The translations under genes and the position numbers were made by a program. Below, in pieces: positions 8,205-17,167 of a stretch of 64,000 bases of DNA. A model generated the notes under the pieces. It did no database searches, was not told the DNA's origin, and saw only the letters and a list, made by a program, of their open reading frames with translations. The stretch is from contig NZ_JANKHH010000003.1 in the NCBI RefSeq assembly GCF_024626475.1, positions 1 through 64,000 on the forward strand. The letters run 5' to 3'. Position 1 is the stretch's first letter. Each line of letters opens with the position of its first letter. This DNA is from Parerythrobacter lacustris (GTDB lineage: Bacteria; Pseudomonadota; Alphaproteobacteria; Sphingomonadales; Sphingomonadaceae).

Positions 8205-9292
8205 CAGTCGAACACCACCACGCTGCGTGCCGCGTTGCCGCTCCGCATCTTTTCGAAGCCCTTGTTGATGTCCTCCAGCGGGATGCGTTCGGCGATGATC
8301 GTGTCGAGATCGAGCAGGCCGCGCATGTAGAAATCGACCAGCCGCGGCAGGTCCACCGGGAAGTGGTTCTCGCCCATGATCGCGCCCTGCAGCTTCTTGC
8401 CCGAAAGCAGATCCATCGCGCTGAGGCCGACCTTGCAGTCGAGCGGCATCATGCCGAGGATGATCGCGGTCCCGCCGCGACGCAGGCTTGCCACCGCAAG
8501 ATCGGCCGAGGCCTGCCGGCCGACCGCTTCGATCCCGTAATGCACGCCGCCGCCCGAAATTGCGATGATCTGCTTCGCTGCATCGGGAGCGAGCGCATCG
8601 ACCGTATGCGTTGCCCCGAGCACCTTGGCGAGCTCGCGCTTCTCGGCGATCGGATCGGCGGCAATGACCTTGCCGGCCCCCGCGATCCGCGCTGCATTGA
8701 TCGCGGCGAGGCCGACCCCGCCGCAGCCGACCACCAGCACCGTCTCGCCGGGAGTCACCTTGGCCGCGTTGAAGATCGTGCCGGCACCGGTCGTTACCGC
8801 GCAGCCGATCACCGCCGCGCGGTCGAGCGGCATGTCCTTGTCGATCGCCACGCAGGCGTGCTCGTGGATCAGCATCTGCTCGCTGAAGGCCGAAAGGTTG
8901 AGCATCTGGTTGACCGGCGAACCGTCCGCCCGGCGTATGCGGGGGCCGGCATCGGGCGTGCGGCGGGTATCCGCGCCGAGACACAGTGCCATGCGCCCGG
9001 TCACGCAGAACTCACAGTGCCCGCAGAACGCGCTGAGGCAGGAGACGACATGGTCGCCCGGCTTCACCGTTTTGACTTCGCTCCCCACCGCGCGCACCAC
9101 GCCCGCCGCCTCGTGCCCCGGGATCGCCGGGAGCGGATGCGGATAGGCGCCGTCGATGAAGTGCAGGTCCGAATGGCACAGGCCGCAGGCCTTGGTATCG
9201 ATCAGAACCTCGTGCGGGGCGGGATCGGCGATCTCGATCTCACCGATGACGAGGCCGTTGCCGGGTTGTTCGAGGATTGCGGCTTTCGCCAT
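8204..9292 (-). CDS. Zinc-dependent alcohol dehydrogenase, MDR superfamily
   Basis: 362 residues. The catalytic zinc site is visible (G-L-C-H-S-D and P-G-H-E-A-A-G), as is a structural zinc lobe C-x2-C-x2-C-x7-C in C-G-H-C-E-F-C. The nucleotide-binding motif is V-G-C-G-G-V-G. It resembles the class III/NDMA-dependent type of medium-chain dehydrogenase and should oxidise an alcohol to an aldehyde with NAD. The ATG at 9292 follows closely on a repeat element that separates it from the upstream dehydrogenase gene. It is coupled to the kinase gene by a one-base overlap. Confidence 0.9.
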   Translation of the reverse strand: MAKAAILEQPGNGLVIGEIEIADPAPHEVLIDTKACGLCHSDLHFIDGAYPHPLPAIPGHEAAGVVRAVGSEVKTVKPGDHVVSCLSAFCGHCEFCVTGRMALCLGADTRRTPDAGPRIRRADGSPVNQMLNLSAFSEQMLIHEHACVAIDKDMPLDRAAVIGCAVTTGAGTIFNAAKVTPGETVLVVGCGGVGLAAINAARIAGAGKVIAADPIAEKRELAKVLGATHTVDALAPDAAKQIIAISGGGVHYGIEAVGRQASADLAVASLRRGGTAIILGMMPLDCKVGLSAMDLLSGKKLQGAIMGENHFPVDLPRLVDFYMRGLLDLDTIIAERIPLEDINKGFEKMRSGNAARSVVVFD

Positions 9293-9312
9293 CAGTACAT
9301 CTCCAAATCGTG

Positions 9313-9421
9313 CTTCGAGGCGACGCTCTGACCTCGTCTTCGCATCTCCTCAGGATGAGCGGGGAGGTTGGAACAGCCGCTCATCCTGAGGAGCAAGGAC
9401 GAAAGTCAGAGCGTCTCGAAG
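9313..9421. repeat. Inverted repeat element, family B copy 1
   Basis: Two arms of about 45 bases facing each other, with the core C-T-C-C-T-C-A-G-G-A-T-G-A-G-C-G-G and its complement, ending in CTTCGAG and CTCGAAG. It fills almost the whole gap between the acyl-CoA dehydrogenase stop and the alcohol dehydrogenase start. Related copies are at 28681-28821 and 40141-40241. Confidence 0.85.
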
Positions 9422-9425
9422 GGCA

Positions 9426-10757
9426 TCAACGCGTCACCGCCATGTCGCCCGAGCTGAAATCGCCGGTCATCGGGGTCGGACCCTTGCCGTCGCGCAGGGC
9501 GTTGGCGGTCGGGCCGGGGTTGGGTGCGTGCTTGGCGAATTCCATGCGGGCGATCGAGCGGGCATGGACTTCGTCCGGACCGTCGGCCAGCCGCAAAGTC
9601 CGCTGGTGGGCATAGGCGCTCGCGAGGCCGTAGTCGTCCGACACCCCGCCACCGCCGTGGGCCTGGATCGCATCGTCGATGATCTTGAGCGCCATGTTCG
9701 GTGCCTGCACCTTGATCATGGCGATCTCCTGCTTGGCGACCTTGTTGCCGACCTTGTCCATCATGTCCGCCGCCTTGAGGCACAGCAGGCGGGTCATGTC
9801 GATGTCGATCCGCGCGCGCGCGACGCGTTCTTCCCACACCGAATGCTTGTAGATCGGCTTGCCGAAGGCTTCGCGTTCCTGCAGGCGGCGGCACATCTTG
9901 GCGAGCGCTTCTTCCGCCACGCCGATGGTGCGCATGCAGTGGTGGATGCGGCCCGGCCCGAGCCGGCCCTGCGCGATTTCGAACCCGCGCCCCTCGCCGA
10001 GCAGCAGGTTGGTCACCGGAACGCGCACATCCTTGAGCTCGACCTCCATATGGCCGTGCGGTGCGTCGTCGTAACCGAACACCGGCAGGTGGCGCAGGAT
10101 GTTCACACCTGGCGCGTCCATCGGAACGATCACCTGCGACTGCTGTGAATGGCGCTGGCTTTCGGGATTGGTCTTGCCCATCACGATCGCGACCTTGCAA
10201 CGCGGATCGCCGAGGCCGGACGACCACCACTTGCGGCCGTTGATCACATAGTCGTCTCCGTCGCGCTCGATCCGGGTCTCGATATTGGTCGCATCGGAGG
10301 AGGCGGTGTAGGGCTCGGTCATCAGGAAGGCCGAGCGGATTTCGCCATTCATCAGCGGGGCCAACCATGTGTCCTTCTGCTCGCGCGTGCCGTAGCGGTG
10401 AAACACTTCCATGTTGCCGGTGTCGGGTGCGGAGCAGTTGAACACTTCGCTCGACCAGCCAAGGCGGCCCATTTCCTCGGCGCACAGCGCGTACTCGAGA
10501 TTGGTCAGGCCGGGGCCTTCGAACTCGAAGCTGTCGTCGACGTGGCTCAGTTGCCCCTGTGGGGGCATGAAGAGGTTCCAGATCCCCTGCGCCTTGGCCT
10601 TTTCCTTCATGTCCTCGATGATCGGGATGACTTTCCACCGGTCGCCCTCGGCATCCTGCTCTTTGTAGACATGGTTGTTGGGGCGAATGTTCTTCTCGAT
10701 GAAGTCGCGCACGCGGTCGCGCCAGTGCATCTGGCGGTCGGTTAGGTCGAAATTCAT
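9426..10757 (-). CDS. Acyl-CoA dehydrogenase (ACAD10/11-like)
   Basis: 443 residues. The ATG at 10757 follows GAGAGGAT and yields M-N-F-D-L-T-D-R-Q; upstream in-frame codons are not family-like. Flavin and substrate segments are visible ([16 protein letters not shown], and [11 protein letters not shown] near the end). The [14 protein letters not shown] type and long C-terminus fit the ACAD10/11 and LvaC branch, which removes phosphate from phosphorylated hydroxyacyl-CoAs, rather than a classic beta-oxidation enzyme. With the kinase at 7122-8204 it forms the two halves of that reaction. The exact substrate is unknown. Confidence 0.9.
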   Translation of the reverse strand: MNFDLTDRQMHWRDRVRDFIEKNIRPNNHVYKEQDAEGDRWKVIPIIEDMKEKAKAQGIWNLFMPPQGQLSHVDDSFEFEGPGLTNLEYALCAEEMGRLGWSSEVFNCSAPDTGNMEVFHRYGTREQKDTWLAPLMNGEIRSAFLMTEPYTASSDATNIETRIERDGDDYVINGRKWWSSGLGDPRCKVAIVMGKTNPESQRHSQQSQVIVPMDAPGVNILRHLPVFGYDDAPHGHMEVELKDVRVPVTNLLLGEGRGFEIAQGRLGPGRIHHCMRTIGVAEEALAKMCRRLQEREAFGKPIYKHSVWEERVARARIDIDMTRLLCLKAADMMDKVGNKVAKQEIAMIKVQAPNMALKIIDDAIQAHGGGGVSDDYGLASAYAHQRTLRLADGPDEVHARSIARMEFAKHAPNPGPTANALRDGKGPTPMTGDFSSGDMAVTR

Positions 10758-10848
10758 GGGTTCTATCCTCTCTTCGTGCGAATCCGTTGCGGTGTGAAAC
10801 TGGCAGAGCGGGCAAGCCGCGCCAAGCGGGTTTTGTTTCGGAAGGTGG

Positions 10849-12303
10849 TCATGGCAGGATATGGGTACCGTCGAGGTCGCCCTTAGCCTCGGCATCGAGC
10901 TTGGCGAGCCGCGCCTCGTGGTCGGCGCGCTCGATCGGGAAGCGGCGCATGACCAGCAGGCCCGCCAAGCCGACGACCAGAAGCGTGAGAGCATAGCCGA
11001 GTGCCAGATTGCCGAGGATCGCGCTGCCGACTTCGCCTGGTTTGGCATCTTGCGGGAACAGGGCGAAGGACAGGACTTGTCCGGCAATGAAGATACCGAT
11101 GCCGGTGGCGCATTTCTGCATGAAGAAATAGCCGGCGAAGAACAGGCCCTCCGACCGCCGCCCGGTTTCCGCCTGCGATGCCTCGACCACGTCCGCCATC
11201 ATCGAACTCGACAGGATGCTAAGCGTGATTGCGCCGCTATTACCGAGGAAGATCAGTGCGAAGATCACAGGAACGCTGGGCTTTCCGTCCGCCAGTGGAA
11301 TCAGGGAGAAGTAGTACGCCAGGAAGAGGATTGTGTTGAAAGCGAGCGCCGCCGCACCCGACACAATCGCGGCCCTGCGTTTTCCCAGCTTTCGGGCGAG
11401 CGGCGCGACGATGACGAAGGCGGCGATCATCGTAAGGAACAGCAGCAGCGCGTAGGCCGTCTTCTCGCCTTGTCCGAACAGCCAGACGAAACCCAACATG
11501 TAGTTGGTCAAAGCAAAAGCGATGCCCTGGTTCACAAAGCCGAACAGCGCGGCGAATACCAGCCACAGGAAGGCCCGGTTCGACAACGTTTGGCGCATGT
11601 CACGCAGAACTTGCCCGAACCCGCCTGCGCTTTCGGGCATTGGCGGCGATGGCTTGGCAATCCGTTTGTGCTGACCTGCCGCCGAAAGCAGCACCGCACC
11701 CGCCATCGCAATCGCACCTGCAAGGGCATAGGCGTAGTAGCCAGCCGGATCGGTCTCGCCCGCTTCGCGAAAGAACACCGCATATGCGACGATCAGAAGC
11801 ACGAGCCCGCCCGCCCAGCCGAACAGGAAGCGGTAGCGCATCAGCACCGTGCGCTCGTCGTAATCGGCGGTCAGTTCCGGGACCAGTGCGACCGACGGCA
11901 CCTCACACATCGAGACCAGCGAGCGCACGACGATCGCCCAGCCGACCAGCCAGCCGAGCATCAGGGCATCGCTCCCCTGCGGTGGATGCCATAGCGCGAG
12001 CCAAGCAAAGGCGAGCGGGATTGGGGCGCCATAGAGCCACGGCAGGCGGCGACCCCAGCGGGTGTTTGTCCGGTCGGTCAGCTCGCCGATGAACGGATCG
12101 ACGAAGGCATCGGCGATCAGCGCGAACATGATCGCCGCGCCGACCAGCGCAGCATCGATCCCCATCACCTGATTGTAGAAAATCAGCAGGAAGGTGGCGA
12201 AGCCGTTTTCCTTCACCCCATAGGCGATGCTACCAAAACCGTGCACGACCTTGAGGCTTACGGGCAGCTTCTCTTGCCCAGGGACAGGTTGCGCCGTTGC
12301 CAC
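10849..12303 (-). CDS. MFS transporter, glycoside-pentoside-hexuronide (MelB-like) type
   Basis: 484 residues from the GTG at 12303. About twelve membrane segments can be counted. The loop [13 protein letters not shown] after helix 2 is typical of the GPH cation-symporter group, as is the early D-A-F-V-D-P-F-I-G. It probably imports the compound degraded by this operon. The start is two bases beyond the SDR stop, so the genes are coupled. The C-terminal tail is charged and soluble. The substrate cannot be read from the sequence; such transporters near acyl-CoA genes may carry terpenoid- or steroid-like acids. Confidence 0.85.
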   Translation of the reverse strand: MATAQPVPGQEKLPVSLKVVHGFGSIAYGVKENGFATFLLIFYNQVMGIDAALVGAAIMFALIADAFVDPFIGELTDRTNTRWGRRLPWLYGAPIPLAFAWLALWHPPQGSDALMLGWLVGWAIVVRSLVSMCEVPSVALVPELTADYDERTVLMRYRFLFGWAGGLVLLIVAYAVFFREAGETDPAGYYAYALAGAIAMAGAVLLSAAGQHKRIAKPSPPMPESAGGFGQVLRDMRQTLSNRAFLWLVFAALFGFVNQGIAFALTNYMLGFVWLFGQGEKTAYALLLFLTMIAAFVIVAPLARKLGKRRAAIVSGAAALAFNTILFLAYYFSLIPLADGKPSVPVIFALIFLGNSGAITLSILSSSMMADVVEASQAETGRRSEGLFFAGYFFMQKCATGIGIFIAGQVLSFALFPQDAKPGEVGSAILGNLALGYALTLLVVGLAGLLVMRRFPIERADHEARLAKLDAEAKGDLDGTHILP

Positions 12304-12305
12304 CG

Positions 12306-13157
12306 CTATTGCGCTGCCTTTGCTGCTTCTTCGATCGCTTCGAGCGCCGAATAGATCCCCGGCTCTTCCGGATCCCAGCTGTAGCGCGGACCCAGCGTCA
12401 GCCCGCCGTCGACCAAAAGCGACGTGCCGTTGAGGAAGCTGCCCGCCTCGCTCGCCAGATAGGCGCAGGCCTCGGCGATATCGAGCGGCTGCCCGCCGCG
12501 CTTCACCGGCTGGGCGTTGGACGACATCTGCGCGATCGCCCCCTTCGCCATCATTTTGTGTTCGTCCGGAATTTCGAGCGAGGCGGTGAAGATATTGGTG
12601 TTGATGAAGCCGGGCTGGATCGCGTTCACGCGGATGCCGAACTGGGCGAGATCGGCCGCAGCCATCTTGGTCAGATGCAGCACCCCCGCCTTGGCGACGG
12701 CATAGGCGGTCGGCGAATATCCCGGCCCGATCGCGGCGACGCTCGAGACATTGACGATCGAGGCACCGGGCCGGTCCTTCATATGCGGCGCGGCATAGCG
12801 GATGCCCATCGCGACCGAGCGGAGCAGGAGGTCCATCGTCCGGTCCCATTCGTCGGGCTCGATCTCGTGGACCGGCGAGCGCGCGCCGCCTGCGCCGGCA
12901 TTGTTGAACAGCACGTCGATCCCGCCGGTCTCGCTCGCGGCGCGGTCCATCAGCGCGCGGATGTCGTCGCAGGATGTCACGTCGCAGTGCTGGAACCGGA
13001 TCGACCCGTCGGACTGGTCGGCCAGCGCCTGCCCGCCCGCTTCGTCGATATCGGATGCGTAGACCGTCGCACCTTCACGCGCGAACAGCTTGCTCGCCGC
13101 CTCCCCGATGCCCGATGCGGCTCCGGTGATCACCAATGTCTTGCCAGAGAATCGCAT
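12306..13157 (-). CDS. SDR family NAD(P)-dependent oxidoreductase
   Basis: 283 residues with a complete classical short-chain dehydrogenase set: T-G-A-A-S-G-I-G near residue 11, N-N-A-G near 88, a catalytic Ser in V-N-V-S-S-V, and Y-A-V-A-K for the Tyr/Lys pair. It is the first gene of the minus-strand catabolic operon, immediately before the transporter. A role as a hydroxyacyl-CoA or alcohol oxidoreductase is likely but not proved. The promoter region lies in the 190-base gap shared with the divergent acyl-CoA dehydrogenase operon. Confidence 0.9.
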   Translation of the reverse strand: MRFSGKTLVITGAASGIGEAASKLFAREGATVYASDIDEAGGQALADQSDGSIRFQHCDVTSCDDIRALMDRAASETGGIDVLFNNAGAGGARSPVHEIEPDEWDRTMDLLLRSVAMGIRYAAPHMKDRPGASIVNVSSVAAIGPGYSPTAYAVAKAGVLHLTKMAAADLAQFGIRVNAIQPGFINTNIFTASLEIPDEHKMMAKGAIAQMSSNAQPVKRGGQPLDIAEACAYLASEAGSFLNGTSLLVDGGLTLGPRYSWDPEEPGIYSALEAIEEAAKAAQ

Positions 13158-13282
13158 GCCTGGCCTCTCCCATTATTGTCCCGCCAGCTTAGGGGGCGTA
13201 CGGGCTTCGTCAACGCGGTTGAATTGACGCTACGGCAGGGCGGGGCGCGTCGAAGCGGCTTGCAGTGCGGGGGCGAATCACC

Positions 13283-13298
13283 TTAACGTAAGCGTCAA
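13283..13298. promoter_or_regulatory. Possible operator in the divergent catabolic promoter
   Basis: The imperfect palindrome TTAACG-TAAG-CGTCAA lies about 50 bases before the plus-strand start and 125 before the minus-strand start. It resembles the TTTACGTnnACGTAAA-like sites of MerR-type LiuR regulators of acyl-CoA catabolism. No regulator gene is nearby. This is a resemblance only. Confidence 0.35.
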
Positions 13299-13346
13299 GC
13301 GGCACACGATATGCCGCAGCGACAATCAATCGGAGGAGAGCCCCCA

Positions 13347-14528
13347 ATGTCCGACCTCGAAGCCTTTCGTCAGGAGACCCGATCCTGGCTCGAAGCCAAC
13401 TGTCCGCCCGAAATGCGCCAGCCGGTGCGGGACGAGGAGGACGTCTATTGGGGCGGCCGCAAAGCCAGCTTCAAGAGCGACGCGCAGAAGGCTTGGTTCG
13501 AAGCGTGTGTCGCCAAGGGCTACACCGTCCCGGCATGGCCGAAGGAATATGGCGGCGCGGGCCTGAGCGCTCCGCAGGCCAAGGTGCTGCGTGAGGAAAT
13601 GAGCCGGATCAATGCGCGTCCGCCGCTGTCCAGCTTCGGCATCTGGATGCTCGGCCCGGCGCTACTGCACTTCGGCACCGAAGGCCAGAAGCAGCGCTTC
13701 CTCAACGAGATCGCACGCGGGGAAATCCGCTGGTGCCAGGGCTATTCGGAGCCGGGTTCGGGTTCGGACCTCGTCAGCTTGCAGACCTTCGGCGAGGACA
13801 AGGGCGATCATTGGGTGGTCAACGGCCAGAAGATCTGGACCTCCTACGCCGATCACGCCGACTGGATTTTCTGCCTTGTCCGTACCGACAAGGAGAACAA
13901 GTATCAGGGCATCACCTTCATGCTCTACGACATGGCGAGCGAAGGCGTGTCGACCAAGCCGATCCTGCTGATCAGCGGCAATTCGCCCTTCTGCGAAACC
14001 TTCTTCGACGATGTGAATGTGCCCAAGTCCTATGGCGAGGATTGCCCGGCCTATGTTGGCCAGGTCAACCGCGGGTGGGATGTTGCCAAATACCTGCTTG
14101 GCCACGAGCGCGAGATGATCTCGGGTGCGGGCGGCGGGGACCGGACCGCGGCGATCGGCGCGGCCATGCTGCGCACCACCGGCGAGCTCGACCCGATCCT
14201 GCGCGCCGAACTGGCGATGTTCGACGTCGACGCGCTGGCCTACACCGCGATGGGCGAGAAGTTCCTCGACGAGATCAAGGTCGGCAAGGCGCATCCCGCC
14301 CAGCCCAACATGATGAAATACGCCGGGACCGAGCTCAACAAGCGCCGCCACGAACTGATGATGAGCGCCGGCGGCAGCCGCGCGCTCGAGTGGGAGAGCG
14401 AGGAAACCGGCGGCGGCAAGCCATCGCGCAACTGGCTGCGGACCAAGGCCAATTCGATCGAGGGCGGCACGAGCGAGGTCATGCTCAACGTCATTTCCAA
14501 ACGCATCCTCGACCTGCCGGGAGCCTGA
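13347..14528 (+). CDS. Acyl-CoA dehydrogenase, alpha-like subunit
   Basis: 393 residues; the ATG at 13347 is preceded by GGAGGAGAG. It carries the flavin-binding segments Q-G-Y-S-E-P-G-S-G-S-D and N-G-Q-K-I-W-T-S-Y, and near the end I-E-G-G-T-S-E-V, typical of the FadE subgroup whose members occur as adjacent unequal pairs. The next gene, three bases on, is a second and shorter-motif dehydrogenase; such pairs form alpha2beta2 heterotetramers in steroid side-chain catabolism. By analogy this is the subunit carrying most FAD contacts. Substrate unknown. Confidence 0.9.
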   Translation: MSDLEAFRQETRSWLEANCPPEMRQPVRDEEDVYWGGRKASFKSDAQKAWFEACVAKGYTVPAWPKEYGGAGLSAPQAKVLREEMSRINARPPLSSFGIWMLGPALLHFGTEGQKQRFLNEIARGEIRWCQGYSEPGSGSDLVSLQTFGEDKGDHWVVNGQKIWTSYADHADWIFCLVRTDKENKYQGITFMLYDMASEGVSTKPILLISGNSPFCETFFDDVNVPKSYGEDCPAYVGQVNRGWDVAKYLLGHEREMISGAGGGDRTAAIGAAMLRTTGELDPILRAELAMFDVDALAYTAMGEKFLDEIKVGKAHPAQPNMMKYAGTELNKRRHELMMSAGGSRALEWESEETGGGKPSRNWLRTKANSIEGGTSEVMLNVISKRILDLPGA

Positions 14529-14531
14529 TCC

Positions 14532-15683
14532 ATGCCACTCTACCACGATGAAGACCAGGCGATGCTCGCCGACACCGCCAGCCAGTTCATGGCCGGGGAA
14601 GGCAGCATCCAGAAACAGCTGCGCCACTGGCGCGACCGCAATTGCAAGGACGGCTTCGGCCACGGCCTGTGGGAACAGATGGCCGAACTCGGCTTCACCG
14701 GCATCCTGCTCGACGAAGCCGACGGCGGGCTCGGCATGGGTCATGTCGAGGCGGGCATCGTGCTTGAGGAGATCGGGCGCAACCTGACCCCCTCGCCGTT
14801 CCTCACCACCTCGGTGCTCGCCGCGACCGCGCTCAAGGCGGGCAGCGACGATCTGCGCCAGCGGTACCTGCCGGGCATCGCCTCGGGCAAGGCGGTCTAT
14901 GCCGTCGCCATCGACGAGGGCGCGAAGCATAATCCCGCCCGGATCAAGACCCGCGCCGAGAAATCGGGCAACGGCTTCCGGCTCTCGGGCCAGAAGGACT
15001 TCGTGATCCACGGTTCGAGCGCGGACATGCTGGTCGTCGCTGCCCGCACCTCCGGCGCCGATGACGATGCCGACGGGATCACCCTGTTCGCGGTGCCAAG
15101 GGACGCGGCGGGCATGAGCCACGATGCCGTCCGTCTGGTCGACAGTTCGATGGCGACCCACACCCGGTTCGACAATGTCGAGCTCGACGGCGATGCGGTG
15201 ATCGGCGAGGTCGACGGCGGGCGTGAGGTCCTAAATCGGGTGCTCAACGCCGGCCGCATCGGCGCTGCGGCGGAGGGCGTGGGCGTGGCACGCGGGGCGA
15301 TGGACATGACCGTCACCTACCTCAAGCAGCGCAAGCAGTTCGGCCAGCTGATCGGCGAATTCCAGGCGCTCCAGCACCGCGCCGCGCATCTCTATTCCGA
15401 GGTCGAGATCGCCCGCGCGGTGGTGATCAAGGCGCAGCAGCTGCTCGATGCCAATAACGGGGCAGGCAGCGAAAAGGCCGAACTGATGGTCTCGGTCGCC
15501 AAGGCCAAGGTCGGCAGGACCGCCGGGCTCGCGGTGCGCGAAGGGGTGCAGATGCACGGCGGCATCGGGATGACCGACGAATACGATATCGGCCTCTACA
15601 TGAAGCGCGACCGCGCGTTGCAGGAATTCCTTGGCGATGCCAACTACCACGCCAACCGCGTGGCGGAGCTGAGCGGGTATTGA
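14532..15683 (+). CDS. Acyl-CoA dehydrogenase, beta-like subunit
   Basis: 383 residues, divergent from the preceding dehydrogenase and separated from it by three bases. R-K-Q-F-G (near 260) and Q-M-H-G-G-I-G-M-T-D-E-Y (near 340) are the FAD-binding and C-terminal family motifs. The N-terminal half has lost the clear flavin loop seen in its partner. This is the arrangement of heteromeric dehydrogenases, where two half-competent subunits share active sites. The following SDR gene starts within 15 bases, so the three form one operon. Confidence 0.88.
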   Translation: MPLYHDEDQAMLADTASQFMAGEGSIQKQLRHWRDRNCKDGFGHGLWEQMAELGFTGILLDEADGGLGMGHVEAGIVLEEIGRNLTPSPFLTTSVLAATALKAGSDDLRQRYLPGIASGKAVYAVAIDEGAKHNPARIKTRAEKSGNGFRLSGQKDFVIHGSSADMLVVAARTSGADDDADGITLFAVPRDAAGMSHDAVRLVDSSMATHTRFDNVELDGDAVIGEVDGGREVLNRVLNAGRIGAAAEGVGVARGAMDMTVTYLKQRKQFGQLIGEFQALQHRAAHLYSEVEIARAVVIKAQQLLDANNGAGSEKAELMVSVAKAKVGRTAGLAVREGVQMHGGIGMTDEYDIGLYMKRDRALQEFLGDANYHANRVAELSGY

Positions 15684-15694
15684 GGGGAACAACC

Positions 15695-16504
15695 ATGATG
15701 AAACTCAACCAACTGTTCGGCCTCGAAGGCAGGATCGCGCTGGTTACCGGCGGCAGCCGCGGGATCGGGCGGATGATCGTCGAAGGCCTGCTCGAAGCGG
15801 GCTGCGCGAAGGTCTATATCAGCGCGCGCAAGGTGCACGAGATCGAGGAAACCTGCGCCGCGCTGGGCGAGCGGGTCATCGGCATCCCCGCCGACCTCAG
15901 CCAGATCGAGGGCATCCAGTGCCTCGCCGACGAACTCGCCGCCCGCGAGAACAAGCTCGACCTGCTGATCAACAACGCCGGCGCGGCGTGGGGCGAACCG
16001 TTCGAGGACTTCACCGAGGCCGGGTGGGACCGGACGATGGACCTCAACGTCAAGACCCCCTTCTTCCTCACCCAGAAGCTGTTCCCGCTGCTCAAGGCGG
16101 CGGGCACGGCGGAGCGCCCGGCCAAGGTGCTGATGATCGCCAGCATCGACGGGATGAAGTCGAACCCCTGGCCGACCTACCCCTACCAGGCGTCGAAGGC
16201 GGGGCTGATCCACCTGACCCGCCGCATGGCCGCCGAGCTGATCGGCCACAACATCGTGGTCAACGGCATCGGCCCGGGCGCCTTCCCCAGCGCGATGAAC
16301 CGCGCCGCGCGCGACAACGAGGACATGGTCAGGAAGGGCATCCCCTCGCGCCGCGTCGGGGTGACCGAAGACATGGCGGCGGGCGCGATATACCTCTTGA
16401 GCCGCGCGGGCGACTACGTGGTCGGCACGACGATCCCGATCGACGGCGGCGTGGTCAACGCCAACATCGGCGCGGGCAACTTCGTCGACCCCTCGGGCCA
16501 CTGA
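15695..16504 (+). CDS. SDR family oxidoreductase
   Basis: 269 residues from the ATG at 15695, preceded by GAGGGGAA; an in-frame start 15 bases earlier overlaps the dehydrogenase stop and lacks a site. It has T-G-G-S-R-G-I-G, N-N-A-G-A, a Ser in I-A-S-I-D-G, and Y-Q-A-S-K for the catalytic Tyr/Lys. The insertion before the active site (K-A-A-G-T-A-E-R-P) is typical of FabG-like 3-oxoacyl reductases acting in degradation clusters. It closes the plus-strand catabolic operon. Confidence 0.9.
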   Translation: MMKLNQLFGLEGRIALVTGGSRGIGRMIVEGLLEAGCAKVYISARKVHEIEETCAALGERVIGIPADLSQIEGIQCLADELAARENKLDLLINNAGAAWGEPFEDFTEAGWDRTMDLNVKTPFFLTQKLFPLLKAAGTAERPAKVLMIASIDGMKSNPWPTYPYQASKAGLIHLTRRMAAELIGHNIVVNGIGPGAFPSAMNRAARDNEDMVRKGIPSRRVGVTEDMAAGAIYLLSRAGDYVVGTTIPIDGGVVNANIGAGNFVDPSGH

Positions 16505-16585
16505 GGCGAAGCGGGCGCCCGGCAGGGCGCGAAAGGCGACACCAAGGCGACACCAAAACCCTACAGCGCCGCCCGACCACTTTAA

Positions 16586-16627
16586 CGTCACTCCGGACCT
16601 GATCCGGGGTCCCGCTTGCTTGCGCAA
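16586..16627 (+). repeat. Half copy of inverted repeat family A
   Basis: One arm only of the element with core G-A-T-C-C-G-G-G-G-T-C-C-C-G-C that occurs complete at 26803, 27291, 40009 and 54689. The other arm is replaced by the structured repeat that begins at 16628. Confidence 0.7.
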
Positions 16628-16703
16628 GGTGACTCGTGTCACCCTGTAGGACTTTGCAAGCCCTTGTTCTGCAAGGCTAAAGCAAAACACGACAGGGTGA
16701 CAC
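16628..16703 (-). repeat. Structured repeat GTGTCACCCTGT, copy 2
   Basis: Read on the minus strand it has the same plan as copy 1: GTGTCACCCTGT (16703-16692), a 44-base spacer containing a stem (CCTTG and CAAGG), then ACAGGGTGAC and the palindrome GGTGAC-N4-GTCACC (16628-16643). The spacer sequence differs from copy 1 while the outer architecture and spacing are kept. Confidence 0.75.
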
Positions 16704-16786
16704 ATTGCGCGGCGAGCCATCGGCAAATTCTCTATCTTTGCACAGTGGCGCGGTGGCGAAGAAAAATGCGCCGGCCCGAGAACGCG

Positions 16787-16815
16787 AAAGCCCCGCTCGA
16801 CGGCGGGGCTTTTTT
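16787..16815 (+). terminator. Rho-independent terminator
   Basis: GCCCCGC and GCGGGGC pair around a six-base loop and are followed by six T. It is 280 bases beyond the SDR stop, so it either ends the catabolic operon transcript through the repeats or ends a small RNA starting nearby. Confidence 0.8.
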
Positions 16816-17167
16816 GTGTGGGGTGAGGAACTACGATTTGAAAGAGCGGGGAGGGGTGTAGCAAAGCGGAGGCGTGTAGGAAAATGGTTTGATGCGAGGA
16901 GGCAAGCAAAGGCCTGAGCGGTTTGTCGGTTCAAATTTCTCGTCGACTGATATCGCATATTGGATCAGAACGGCCACAGTGATTTTCGATTGCCTAGTGT
17001 AATGCATGTGGGCGATTGGATTCATAGGCCTTGGCGAATTTGACGCGACAGATGAATGGCTGTCTGCAACTAGCGAGCCGTAACGGTCCATTATGCACCC
17101 GCATGATAGACAAAGTTTGCTTCGTTACATAGTCCGGTGCGATCAAAGGGCGGGGTGATGACGACCG
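16816..17167. other. Intergenic, AT-rich, no gene seen
   Basis: About 350 bases between the terminator and the two-gene helicase unit. Composition drops towards that of the following genes, so the left border of the inserted segment probably lies here. I find no open frame with a ribosome binding site. A short T-arm-like stretch near 16930 has no matching acceptor stem. Confidence 0.6.

Noticed and set aside
1172-16703. GTGTCACCCTGT repeats as attachment sites flanking an integrated element
   Set aside because: The two copies are in opposite orientation and enclose core genes such as dapD; integration sites would be direct repeats around foreign genes.
16920-16960. A tRNA-like T-arm (GGTTCAAATT) near the helicase unit
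   Set aside because: No matching acceptor stem or anticodon arm is present, so it is neither a tRNA nor a clear attachment site.
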